Assembly: GCF_038235435.1 (NCBI RefSeq)
Contig: NZ_CP151275.1
Span: 5,022,001 to 5,086,000 of the forward strand
DNA: 64,000 nucleotides
From: Niveibacterium sp. SC-1
Lineage (GTDB): Bacteria; Pseudomonadota; Gammaproteobacteria; Burkholderiales; Rhodocyclaceae
Direction of reading: 5' to 3'
In this document: positions 1 to 7,227 of the stretch, one piece after another
How the letters are laid out: each line of letters starts with the position of its first letter
Numbering within the stretch: the first letter of the stretch is position 1
Program-made: the position numbers and the translations under genes
Notes under the pieces: model-generated
Told to the model about the DNA's origin: nothing
The model's input: only the letters and a program-made list of their open reading frames with translations
The model's database searches: none

Positions 1-1245
<1,245 letters not shown>

Positions 1246-1316
1246 GCGCCGCCGTTCGGCGGGCCCGTCTTCGCGCGGGTCAACCGGCCGTCGCCCGGCC
1301 CGTTCTGGCCTGTGCG

Positions 1317-1341
1317 GGGGGCGCGTTACAATCGCGCCCCC
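1317..1341. promoter_or_regulatory. GC hairpin with a -10-like hexamer in its loop
   Basis: A perfect 9-bp inverted repeat (GGGGGCGCG / CGCGCCCCC) flanks the 7-base loop TTACAAT, which contains a good -10 hexamer TACAAT at 1327-1332. A weak -35 candidate (TTCTGG) lies about 18 bases upstream. It sits between hslU and the acetyltransferase gene, so it could end hslU transcription, start the next transcript, or both. There is no T tract after the stem. Confidence 0.35.
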
Positions 1342-1454
1342 AATCCCGGCACCCAGAGAGCCGCCCGGATCGCCGCTCAGCGGCGTTCCGCCCCCGCGAG
1401 GGCGCAAGGCGACTGGGGCCGGCCTTTCGTTGCCTTGAGAGAGGGCGAGATTCG

Positions 1455-1931
1455 ATGGCAGATGCACAGCCCGCCAAGACGCCACTGGTCCAGCTGGTGC
1501 CGGTGACCCGCCAGAACTACGTCCAGGTCTTCGACCTGGAGGTCGCGCCCGAACAGAAGCAGTTCGTCGCCGACACCGCGTTCTCGCTGGTCCAGGCCGC
1601 CTACGAGCCCAACTGGGAGCCACGCGCCATCGTGGCCGGCGGCAGCGTGGTGGGCTTTCTCATGGGCGGCATCATCGAGCCGGGGGTCTACGAGATCTCG
1701 CGCCTCCTGGTCGACCGCGCCTACCAGGGCAAGGGCTACGGCCGCGCCGGCCTCGCCCTCTTCCTGGAACAGCTCGACAAGCGCCCGGACGTCGAGATCG
1801 TAAAAACCAGCTATATCCCCGGCAATACCTATGCGCCGGACTTCTACGCGACCTTCGATTTCCGCACCACCGACGAGCGCTGGCAGGACGAGCTCGTGAT
1901 GGCGCGCCTGCCCAAGCGCCGCGGCGCCTGA
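1455..1931 (+). CDS. GNAT-family N-acetyltransferase
   Basis: Probable cytoplasmic acetyl-CoA-dependent N-acetyltransferase of 158 residues. The acetyl-CoA pyrophosphate-binding loop is visible as ISRLLVDRAYQGKGYGRAGL (Q/R-x-x-G-x-G/A pattern) near residues 75-95, followed by a helix and the C-terminal YATFDFRTTDE strand region. The general layout resembles spermine/spermidine acetyltransferases of the BltD/PaiA kind, but the substrate cannot be read from sequence. The ATG at 1455 follows a purine-rich GAGAGGGCGAG stretch that can serve as ribosome binding site. The gene is followed by a hairpin shared with the convergent DUF4197 gene. Confidence 0.85.
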   Translation: MADAQPAKTPLVQLVPVTRQNYVQVFDLEVAPEQKQFVADTAFSLVQAAYEPNWEPRAIVAGGSVVGFLMGGIIEPGVYEISRLLVDRAYQGKGYGRAGLALFLEQLDKRPDVEIVKTSYIPGNTYAPDFYATFDFRTTDERWQDELVMARLPKRRGA

Positions 1932-1932
1932 G

Positions 1933-1953
1933 TCCGGGCTCCCCGAGCCCGGA
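1933..1953. terminator. Terminator-like hairpin between convergent genes
   Basis: Perfect 9-bp stem TCCGGGCTC / GAGCCCGGA with a 3-base CCC loop, two bases after the stop of the acetyltransferase gene and just past the end of the convergent DUF4197 gene. No T tract is present on either strand, so intrinsic termination is plausible but unproven. Confidence 0.5.
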
Positions 1954-1971
1954 CCTGCCGTGTCTGCGGGC

Positions 1972-2664
1972 TCAGAGCGCGCCGAAGACCTTGCGCAGCA
2001 ACTGGCCCGCCGCCTGCGCGGGGTTGGCGCGCAGGGCGCGCTCCTGTTCCGCGATCACGCTATAGAGCCCGTCGAGCGCCTTGTGCGTGACGTAGCGATC
2101 CACGCTCGCGTCTTCGGCCGAGATGAGACCGAACGTCGCCGCCTGCCCGGCCAGCGCATCGTACTGGCGCGCCAGCCCCAGGCGTGAAGTCGCCTGCTTC
2201 ACCACCGGCTGGAACTGGCGGGTGAGCGCCTCGCTGGTGCTACGGCGGAAGTACTGGGTCACCGAGTCATCACCGCCGCTGAGGATCTCGCGGGCGTCCT
2301 GCACACTCATCTGGGTCACCGCTTTACGCAGGAGCGGCAGGGCCTGGCTCACGGCCGACTCGGCGGCGCGGTTCATCGCGGTCTCCAGCGCGTCGACGTC
2401 CGCGCCCTTGCCGGCGAGGCGCAGCAGTTGCTCCGCCTGCTGAACCCGCTCCGGCAGCCGGATGCGCAAGGCCGGGTTGTCGAGGAAGCCTCCCGAAGCG
2501 CCCAGCTGGGCTACGGCGGCACTCGCACCCTGGTCGAGAACCTGTTTCAGCGCCGTGCTCATGTCGCGCTGGCTGAAGGTGTCCAGCCCCGCGGCCAGGG
2601 CGGAACCCGCCATGACAAGCCCGGTCAGACCGACCACAATACGTCTTCGCATTCCGTGGACCAT
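1972..2664 (-). CDS. Exported DUF4197 family protein
   Basis: Protein of about 230 residues with an N-terminal signal peptide (MRRRIVVGLTGLVMAGSALA with an Ala-x-Ala type cleavage site). The mature part shows typical DUF4197 features: a helical region with FLDNPALRIRLPERVQQAE, LLRKAVTQMSVQDAREILSG and GLYSVIAEQERALRANPAQA. Family function is unknown; it is a predicted periplasmic helical protein. A longer open frame exists upstream, but the signal peptide fixes the start at the ATG at 2664 or the in-frame ATG at 2652. The start lies only 9 bases from the start of the divergent TlpA-like gene, so each gene's promoter must lie inside the other's coding region or in this tiny gap. Confidence 0.85.
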   Translation of the reverse strand: MVHGMRRRIVVGLTGLVMAGSALAAGLDTFSQRDMSTALKQVLDQGASAAVAQLGASGGFLDNPALRIRLPERVQQAEQLLRLAGKGADVDALETAMNRAAESAVSQALPLLRKAVTQMSVQDAREILSGGDDSVTQYFRRSTSEALTRQFQPVVKQATSRLGLARQYDALAGQAATFGLISAEDASVDRYVTHKALDGLYSVIAEQERALRANPAQAAGQLLRKVFGAL

Positions 2665-2673
2665 CGTTTCTCC

Positions 2674-3180
2674 ATGAAGTCCTTGATCAAGCCAGTGGGC
2701 ATTGTCGCGCTTCTCGGCCTGGTGGCCACGGCCGGCTGGTTCGCCTTCGGCCAGCACGCGCCGGCACCGGATGTGGCCGTTACCCGCCTCGACGGCCAGA
2801 CGCTCAATACCGGCGCGCTGCGCGGCAAGGTGGTCTTCGTGAACTTCTGGGCCACCACCTGCACCACCTGCGTCAAGGAAATGCCCGAAGTCGTGGCGAC
2901 CTACCGCAAGTATGCGGACCAGGGCTTCGAGACCCTGGCCGTGGCGATGAGCTACGACAATCCGGCCTGGGTGCGCGACTACAAGGAACGCGCCGGCCTG
3001 CCCTTCACCGTGGCGCAGGATCTTTCCGGCAAGGCCGCCGAAGCCTTCGGCGACGTGCGCCTGACGCCCACGAGCTACCTCATCGACCGCAAGGGCCGGA
3101 TCGTCCAGAGCTTCCTGGGCGAGCCCAAGTGGGACAGCCTCCACGCGCAGATCGAGCGCCTGCTCGCCGAGCCGGCCTGA
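2674..3180 (+). CDS. TlpA-like membrane-anchored thiol-disulfide oxidoreductase
   Basis: 168-residue thioredoxin-fold protein with an N-terminal membrane anchor or uncleaved signal (KPVGIVALLGLVATAGWFAF). The redox motif is C63-T-T-C66 in NFWATTCTTCVKEMPEV, and the cis-proline loop is RLTPTSYLIDRKGRIV. Such proteins act in the periplasm in disulfide reduction, for example in cytochrome c maturation or protection of exported thiols; the partner is unknown. The start at 2674 was chosen because it begins the anchor; upstream codons in this frame overlap the divergent DUF4197 gene. Confidence 0.85.
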   Translation: MKSLIKPVGIVALLGLVATAGWFAFGQHAPAPDVAVTRLDGQTLNTGALRGKVVFVNFWATTCTTCVKEMPEVVATYRKYADQGFETLAVAMSYDNPAWVRDYKERAGLPFTVAQDLSGKAAEAFGDVRLTPTSYLIDRKGRIVQSFLGEPKWDSLHAQIERLLAEPA

Positions 3181-3209
3181 AGTCGGCTCCCGCAACGTAA
3201 AGCCTGTGT

Positions 3210-3229
3210 AGCGCTCCGTACGGAGCGCT
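3210..3229. repeat. Perfect 20-bp palindrome
   Basis: AGCGCTCCGTACGGAGCGCT is its own reverse complement. It lies 29 bases after the TlpA-like stop codon and about 100 bases before the next gene. A second, outer inverted repeat (GTAAAGC at 3197-3203 and GCTTTAC at 3227-3233) allows an alternative fold. The site could be an operator or a terminator stem; the following TTTACATTT is only a weak T tract. Confidence 0.6.
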
Positions 3230-3330
3230 TTACATTTGGATAAACAGCGTTGCGATTGACTCAAACCTGTACGAGCCGAGCGCGGGAGACTGCAGGTACC
3301 GGCATTTCAGCCGGTCTTGAGGAGGCTCGC

Positions 3331-3672
3331 ATGATGCTCAAACCTGTCCAACGAATTCTCTGCGCCAGCCTGCTCGGCATCGCCGCCCTGGGCGCTGCGG
3401 GCCAGGCTTTGGCGCATGACCGGGATTACGGCTACGACCACCACCGCCACGAACACTGGCGCCCCGCGCCGCCCCCGCCGCCGCGCTGGGGCCACGGCCC
3501 GCATTACTACCGCGAGGGCTGGTACCCGGCGCCGGTGGTGATCGAACGCCCGGTGGTCTACCGCGAACGCAGCTACTACTACGCCCCGCCCCCGCCGCCG
3601 CGCTACTACGCGCCGCCCCCGGGCATCACCATCGGCGTGAGCGTCCCGCCGATCATCATTCCTTTCCGCTGA
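3331..3672 (+). CDS. Small secreted His/Pro/Tyr-rich protein
   Basis: 113-residue protein with a clear signal peptide (KPVQRILCASLLGIAALGAA, cleavage near QALA-HD). The mature part is low complexity: clustered histidines (DHHRHEHW), polyproline runs (PAPPPPPRWG, YYAPPPPPRYYAPPP) and many tyrosines, ending in a hydrophobic IGVSVPPIIIPF tail. A good ribosome binding site (GAGGAGG) precedes ATG 3331. Similar short exported His/Tyr/Pro-rich proteins are common in beta- and gammaproteobacteria and have no established function; the histidines could bind metal. A strong terminator follows. Confidence 0.75.
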   Translation: MMLKPVQRILCASLLGIAALGAAGQALAHDRDYGYDHHRHEHWRPAPPPPPRWGHGPHYYREGWYPAPVVIERPVVYRERSYYYAPPPPPRYYAPPPGITIGVSVPPIIIPFR

Positions 3673-3738
3673 ACCACGGAGCCGGCTTCGCCGCCATGGC
3701 GGCGTTCCGGCAACGACGCGGTTTTGCTCTGCTGCGAA

Positions 3739-3766
3739 AGCCTGCTCTCCGGAGCAGGCTTTTCTT
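3739..3766 (+). terminator. Rho-independent terminator
   Basis: Stem AGCCTGCTC / GAGCAGGCT with a TCCG loop, immediately followed by TTTCTTT. It is placed downstream of the small secreted protein gene and upstream of the tetR-type gene. Confidence 0.85.
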
Positions 3767-3812
3767 TGGCCTGGCGACGGGCCCGGCCGAGCGGCGTATC
3801 CCCGTTTTCGAT

Positions 3813-3841
3813 TTGACCAGGCGCTAGACGACCGGTCTAAT
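3813..3841 (+). promoter_or_regulatory. Sigma-70 promoter of the NemR-like gene
   Basis: TTGACC (3813-3818), 17-base spacer, then TCTAAT (3836-3841). The operator at 3824-3843 covers the spacer and the -10 hexamer, which is the arrangement expected for autorepression. Confidence 0.65.
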
Positions 3842-3843
3842 TG
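3824..3843. promoter_or_regulatory. TetR-type operator, copy 1
   Basis: CTAGACGACCGGTCTAATTG, containing the inverted half-sites TAGAC-N5-GTCTA with a central GACCGGTC palindrome. The same 20 bases recur exactly at 4511-4530 in front of the reductase gene. The half-site is typical of TetR/NemR-type boxes. Confidence 0.8.
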
Positions 3844-3860
3844 CCACTACAGTGCGGCTC

Positions 3861-4460
3861 ATGAATGCAGCCCCCACCACCCCGGACGTCCGCGAACACA
3901 TCCTTGCGACGGCCCATCCGCTCCTGCTCGCGCGAGGCTTCACCGCGGTGGGCCTGGCCGAAGTGCTGAGCGCGGCAGCAGTGCCCAAGGGGTCCTTCTA
4001 TCACTACTTCGCGTCCAAGGAAGCCTTCGGCGAAGCCTTGCTGGAGCGCTATTTCGCCGGCTACCTGGCCCATGCCGAGGCCTTGTTGAACGGCCCCGGC
4101 AACGCGGCGCAGCGGCTCCTCGCCTATTTCGAGGACTGGCAGGACTCGCAGACCGGGGACGAGGCGCGCAGCCGCTGCCCGGTGGTGAAGCTGGGGGCGG
4201 AGGTGAGCGATCTTTCGGAAATCATGCGCGCCGCCTTGCAGCGGGGCACCGGGCGGGTCACCGCCAGGATCACGCGCTGCATCGCCGAGGGTCAGGTGGA
4301 CGGTTCGCTCGCGCATCTGGCCGCTGCCGAGTCCGACCAGCTCGGGCGCACCCTCTACCAGGATTGGTTGGGCGCAAGCCTGCTCGCCAAGATCCTGCGT
4401 GATCGCGCGCCGCTGGACACGGCGATGGCCAATACCCGCACCCTCCTGAACCTCGACTGA
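3861..4460 (+). CDS. TetR-family repressor, NemR-like (electrophile-responsive)
   Basis: 199-residue TetR regulator. The N-terminal HTH is visible as FTAVGLAEVLSAAAVPKGSF followed by YHYFASKEAF, the standard TetR recognition-helix signature. The C-terminal part carries RCPVVKLGAEVSDLSEIM, in which the cysteine is residue 106, the same number as the redox-active Cys106 of E. coli NemR, and K177 lies near the NemR lysine. NemR responds to electrophiles and reactive chlorine; the same sensing here is inference. ATG 3861 was chosen over the GTG at 3852 because it lies at a normal distance from the promoter. The gene is bracketed by two identical operators, one for itself and one for the downstream reductase. 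Confidence 0.85.
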   Translation: MNAAPTTPDVREHILATAHPLLLARGFTAVGLAEVLSAAAVPKGSFYHYFASKEAFGEALLERYFAGYLAHAEALLNGPGNAAQRLLAYFEDWQDSQTGDEARSRCPVVKLGAEVSDLSEIMRAALQRGTGRVTARITRCIAEGQVDGSLAHLAAAESDQLGRTLYQDWLGASLLAKILRDRAPLDTAMANTRTLLNLD

Positions 4461-4469
4461 ACCCTTCGC

Positions 4470-4503
4470 AGCGGACGCCCCGAGGGCCTCCGCTTTTTCT
4501 TCG
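4470..4503 (+). terminator. Rho-independent terminator after the NemR-like gene
   Basis: 11-bp stem with one mismatch (AGCGGACGCCC / GGGCCTCCGCT), loop CGA, then TTTTTCTTC. It separates the repressor transcript from the reductase gene, which has its own operator. Confidence 0.8.
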
Positions 4504-4510
4504 CCCCCGA

Positions 4511-4530
4511 CTAGACGACCGGTCTAATTG
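4511..4530. promoter_or_regulatory. TetR-type operator, copy 2, with overlapping -10
   Basis: Exact copy of the 20-bp sequence at 3824-3843 (TAGAC-N5-GTCTA). A TCTAAT -10 candidate is embedded at 4523-4528; the -35 position (TTCGCC) is weak. Its location 14 bases before the reductase start indicates direct repression by the neighbouring TetR protein. Confidence 0.8.
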
Positions 4531-4544
4531 AATAGGAGTACGCC

Positions 4545-5579
4545 ATGTCGCAAGCCGTCCGCACCAATCGCCGCATCGTCCTCGCTGCCCGTCCGCAAGG
4601 TCTGCCGACCCTGGAGGACTTCCGGCTCGAAAGCGTCGCCGCACCCGAGCCCGGGGAGGGTCAGGTGCTGTTGCAGACCGAATGGCTTTCGCTTGACCCC
4701 TACATGCGCAACCTCATGGACGCGCGCGGCACCCGCTATGCGCCGGCGGTCGCGATCGGCGCACCCATGGTGGGCGGCACGGTCAGCCGGGTCCTGGTGT
4801 CGCGGCATCCGGACTTCCAGCCGGGCGAACGGGTACTCGCAAGCGCCGGCTGGCAGGACTACGCGCTGTCGGACGGCCAGGAGCTCACGCGTCTGGGCGA
4901 CATGGCCGAGCCCTCGCATGCGCTGGGCGGCCTGGGCATGACGGCGTTTACCGCCTACGTGGGTCTGCTGGACATCGGACAGCCGCGGGCGGGCGAGACC
5001 GTGGTGGTCGCGGCGGCCACCGGGGCGGTCGGCGCCATCGTCGGCCAGATCGCCCGGATCAAGGGGGCACGCGTGGTCGGGATTGCCGGCGGCGCCGGCA
5101 AGTGCCGCTACGCGGTCGAGGTGCTCGGCTTCGACACCTGCCTGGATCGGCATGATCCGCAGTTCGCGCGGCAGCTGGCGCAGGCCTGCCCGGAGGGCAT
5201 CGACGTGTATTTCGAGAACGTTGGCGGGGAGGTCTTCGAGGCGGTGCTGCCACTGCTGAACGAGGGCGCGCGGGTGCCGGTCTGCGGTTTCATCGCGCAC
5301 TACAACGAGGCCGACACACCGGCAGGACCCAACCGCCTGCCGCAGCTGATGGAGGCCATCCTGCAGCGGCGCATCCGCATGCAGGGCTTCATCATTCTCG
5401 ACCACTACGCCACACGCTTTGCCGCCTTCCGCGAGGACATGCAGGCCTGGCTGGCGGCGGGCCACATCGTCCTGCGCGAGGACCGGGTCGAAGGCCTGGA
5501 AGCCGCGCCGACTGCTTTCATCGAGTTGTTGCAGGGGCGGAACTTCGGCAAGCGGGTGGTCAAGGTCGCGGGCGCCTGA
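4545..5579 (+). CDS. CurA/YncB-like NADP-dependent oxidoreductase (MDR superfamily)
   Basis: 344-residue zinc-independent medium-chain reductase. It shows the leukotriene B4 dehydrogenase/CurA pattern: RIVLAARPQGLPTLEDF start, LSLDPYMRNLM, the nucleotide-binding GAVGAIVGQIARIKGARVVG, VYFENVGGEVFEAVLPLL, and the C-terminal ALLQGRNFGKRVV-like end (ELLQGRNFGKRVVKV). Members reduce the double bond of alpha,beta-unsaturated carbonyls such as alkenals or curcumin with NADPH. This fits a target gene of an electrophile-sensing NemR-like repressor. ATG 4545 has AATAGGAG eight bases upstream. Length matches the family. Confidence 0.9.
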   Translation: MSQAVRTNRRIVLAARPQGLPTLEDFRLESVAAPEPGEGQVLLQTEWLSLDPYMRNLMDARGTRYAPAVAIGAPMVGGTVSRVLVSRHPDFQPGERVLASAGWQDYALSDGQELTRLGDMAEPSHALGGLGMTAFTAYVGLLDIGQPRAGETVVVAAATGAVGAIVGQIARIKGARVVGIAGGAGKCRYAVEVLGFDTCLDRHDPQFARQLAQACPEGIDVYFENVGGEVFEAVLPLLNEGARVPVCGFIAHYNEADTPAGPNRLPQLMEAILQRRIRMQGFIILDHYATRFAAFREDMQAWLAAGHIVLREDRVEGLEAAPTAFIELLQGRNFGKRVVKVAGA

Positions 5580-5589
5580 GCCGCTGCGG

Positions 5590-5624
5590 GCCATGGTCGC
5601 CTGCGAAGCACAGGTGACCATGGC
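5590..5624. terminator. Long hairpin between convergent genes
   Basis: 14-bp stem GCCATGGTCGCCTG / CAGGTGACCATGGC with a single G-T wobble and a 7-base loop, just after the reductase stop. No T tract follows on the + strand; a role as terminator or transcript-end stabiliser is inference. Confidence 0.45.
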
Positions 5625-5642
5625 TCTGGCGGCGTGGCGGAC

Positions 5643-5984
5643 TCAGGCCTCGGCCATGGATTCGCAGAGATCCTTGCAGATGCGACTGCGTTCGTAGCAA
5701 TCCTCCATGCCTTCGAGGCCGGAGCATGTGGTGGCGCAGGCATCACAGATGTCAGCGCAAAGCTCGCAGATCTCCTTGTGCAGGGTGGACTCCATCACCA
5801 TCGCGCTGATCGCCAGCTCGCAGGTCTGTGCGCAGAGCAGCAGCGTGCGGATGTGTTCCGGCTCCGCATGATGGCCACCCATGAACAGGCAGTGGCCGGT
5901 CGCCATCGACAGGCAGGTGTCGTGGCAGTCGCGGCAGGCTTCGATGCAGGCGGCAAGGCTGTTGCGTTGTGATGCGGTGCTCAT
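5643..5984 (-). CDS. Cytosolic Cys-rich four-helix-bundle copper storage protein (Csp3-like, DUF326)
   Basis: 113-residue protein with 15 cysteines, at positions 13, 17, 20, 24, 32, 51, 55, 73, 76, 80, 83, 87, 96, 103 and 107. They are spaced i, i+3/4, i+7 so as to line the inside of amphipathic helices (for example CIEACRDCHDTC and CELCADICDACATTC). This is the pattern of Csp proteins, which bind many Cu(I) ions in the core of a four-helix bundle. There is no signal peptide, so it is the cytosolic Csp3 type rather than exported Csp1. The gene stands alone, upstream of speD on the other side of a 140-base gap, without an adjacent copper exporter. Confidence 0.85.
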   Translation of the reverse strand: MSTASQRNSLAACIEACRDCHDTCLSMATGHCLFMGGHHAEPEHIRTLLLCAQTCELAISAMVMESTLHKEICELCADICDACATTCSGLEGMEDCYERSRICKDLCESMAEA

Positions 5985-6126
5985 GGGGCGCTCCTGTTCA
6001 GGCCGGGGAGAACAGTGCGGCGCCCGGGCAGGCGCCGACGGGCCGCTTGCGGGCCTCGCCCGGGAGGGACCGGGCGCGGCGCAGGCAGTTCCGCAGCGGG
6101 CGAGTGTCGACGCTTGGCGCGGCCGT

Positions 6127-6561
6127 TCAGCCGCCCGGCTGGGGCGTGAGCCAGGGCCGGCTCTGGGCCGAGACTTCCAGCGCGGTGCGTTCGACCGGCG
6201 GCCTCAGGGCGCCGCGCTGGACACGCTGCACCCGCAGATCGGCCGGGCGGAAGAGCGCGCTCAGCCCGGCCAGCAGGGCCTCGGCACGCGCGGAGTTATC
6301 GCCGCCGAAATTGCAGACGTAGACGTCCAGGGTGACCGTCTGCAGCTCCGGCCAGGTGTGGATCGCCATATGCGATTCGGCCAGCAGGATGGTGCCGGTC
6401 ACTCCGCCCTCGGCGCCGAAGCCGTGCCAGCTCTCGCCCACCTGCCGCAGCCCGGCTTGCGCCACGGCCTGCGCACAGGCGGCGGCCAGCGCCAGCGGAT
6501 CGCGCCAGGGCGCGTCCTCGGCACAGCGGTAGAGGTCGGCGAGGATGTGCAGTCCTTCCAT
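6127..6561 (-). CDS. speD: S-adenosylmethionine decarboxylase proenzyme
   Basis: 144-residue prokaryotic class 1B AdoMet decarboxylase that provides decarboxylated AdoMet, the aminopropyl donor for spermidine. The self-cleavage and catalytic residues fall exactly at the numbers known for the Thermotoga maritima enzyme: Ser63 (pyruvoyl-forming, in LLAESHMAIHTWPE), His68 and Cys83 (in VYVCNFGGDNS). The C-terminal 30 residues extend past the usual end and are not conserved-looking. No speE is adjacent, so the aminopropyltransferase must be elsewhere. The start at 6561 gives the standard MEGLHILADLY opening. Confidence 0.95.
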   Translation of the reverse strand: MEGLHILADLYRCAEDAPWRDPLALAAACAQAVAQAGLRQVGESWHGFGAEGGVTGTILLAESHMAIHTWPELQTVTLDVYVCNFGGDNSARAEALLAGLSALFRPADLRVQRVQRGALRPPVERTALEVSAQSRPWLTPQPGG

Positions 6562-6622
6562 GGCGATGCGCTTTCCCTGGGCTTGCGGTGGCGGGAGTGT
6601 AGCCGCCCGCGCGCCCGACCCA

Positions 6623-7207
6623 TCAATGCAGGGTCTTGCCCTCGGCCAGCATCGCGACGAATTTCTCGATCCGGCGCGCGCGGGTTTCCGGCTTCTTGGC
6701 CTCGGCGATCCGATGCAGCACGGCGTAGCGGTTCTGCGCGCTCAAGGTCAGGAAGAAGGCCGCCGCCGCGGGCTGGGCGTCCAGCGCAGCACGCAGGTCA
6801 TCCGGCACCGTGGCCCGGCTCTGCGGCGCGTAGGCGGCCTCCCAGCGGCCATCGGACTTTGCGCGATCGATCTCGGCGAGGCCGGCCGGTTGCATGCGCC
6901 CGGCGCTGATCAGCGCCTCGACCTTGGCACAGTTGATCTGCGACCAGCGACTGCGCGCGCCCCGCGGGGTGAAGCGCAGGATCCAGAAATCCGCGTCCAG
7001 CGTCTCCTTGCGGCTGTCTATCCAGCCCAGGCAAAGCGCGACCTCGATCGCCTCGCCGAGACTCAGCGAGCGGTAGCCGGAATCCTTCTTCGCGAACTTG
7101 AGCCAGAGGCCGGTGGCGGCCGCATGGTGGCGCTCGAGCCAGCGCTGCCAGGCCGCCGCGTTCTCGAACAGGCGGATCTCTTCGCCCTTGTGGATCTCGG
7201 TGCTCAT
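6623..7207 (-). CDS. YdeI/OmpD-associated family protein (DUF1905-linked type)
   Basis: 194-residue cytoplasmic protein of the YdeI family. Diagnostic segments are ENAAAWQRWLERHHAAATGL, WLKFAKKDSGYRSLSLGEAI, VALCLGWIDSRKETLD, and RFTPRGARSRWSQINCAKVE, followed by the C-terminal helical repeat AYAPQSRATVPDDLRAAL...FLTLSAQNRY. Family members have been linked to resistance to antimicrobial peptides and stress, but no biochemical activity is established. The start at 7207 is chosen because the conserved region begins close to it; a much longer open frame upstream overlaps the AidB-like gene in another frame and is not coding. It lies 20 bases downstream of the AidB-like stop, so the two are probably cotranscribed. 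Confidence 0.85.
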   Translation of the reverse strand: MSTEIHKGEEIRLFENAAAWQRWLERHHAAATGLWLKFAKKDSGYRSLSLGEAIEVALCLGWIDSRKETLDADFWILRFTPRGARSRWSQINCAKVEALISAGRMQPAGLAEIDRAKSDGRWEAAYAPQSRATVPDDLRAALDAQPAAAAFFLTLSAQNRYAVLHRIAEAKKPETRARRIEKFVAMLAEGKTLH

Positions 7208-7227
7208 GTTCCTCCTCAGGTTGCTCC

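Noticed and set aside
1455..1931. Calling the GNAT protein a spermidine acetyltransferase because speD is in the window
   Set aside because: The two genes are 4 kb apart and GNAT substrate cannot be read from the visible motifs.
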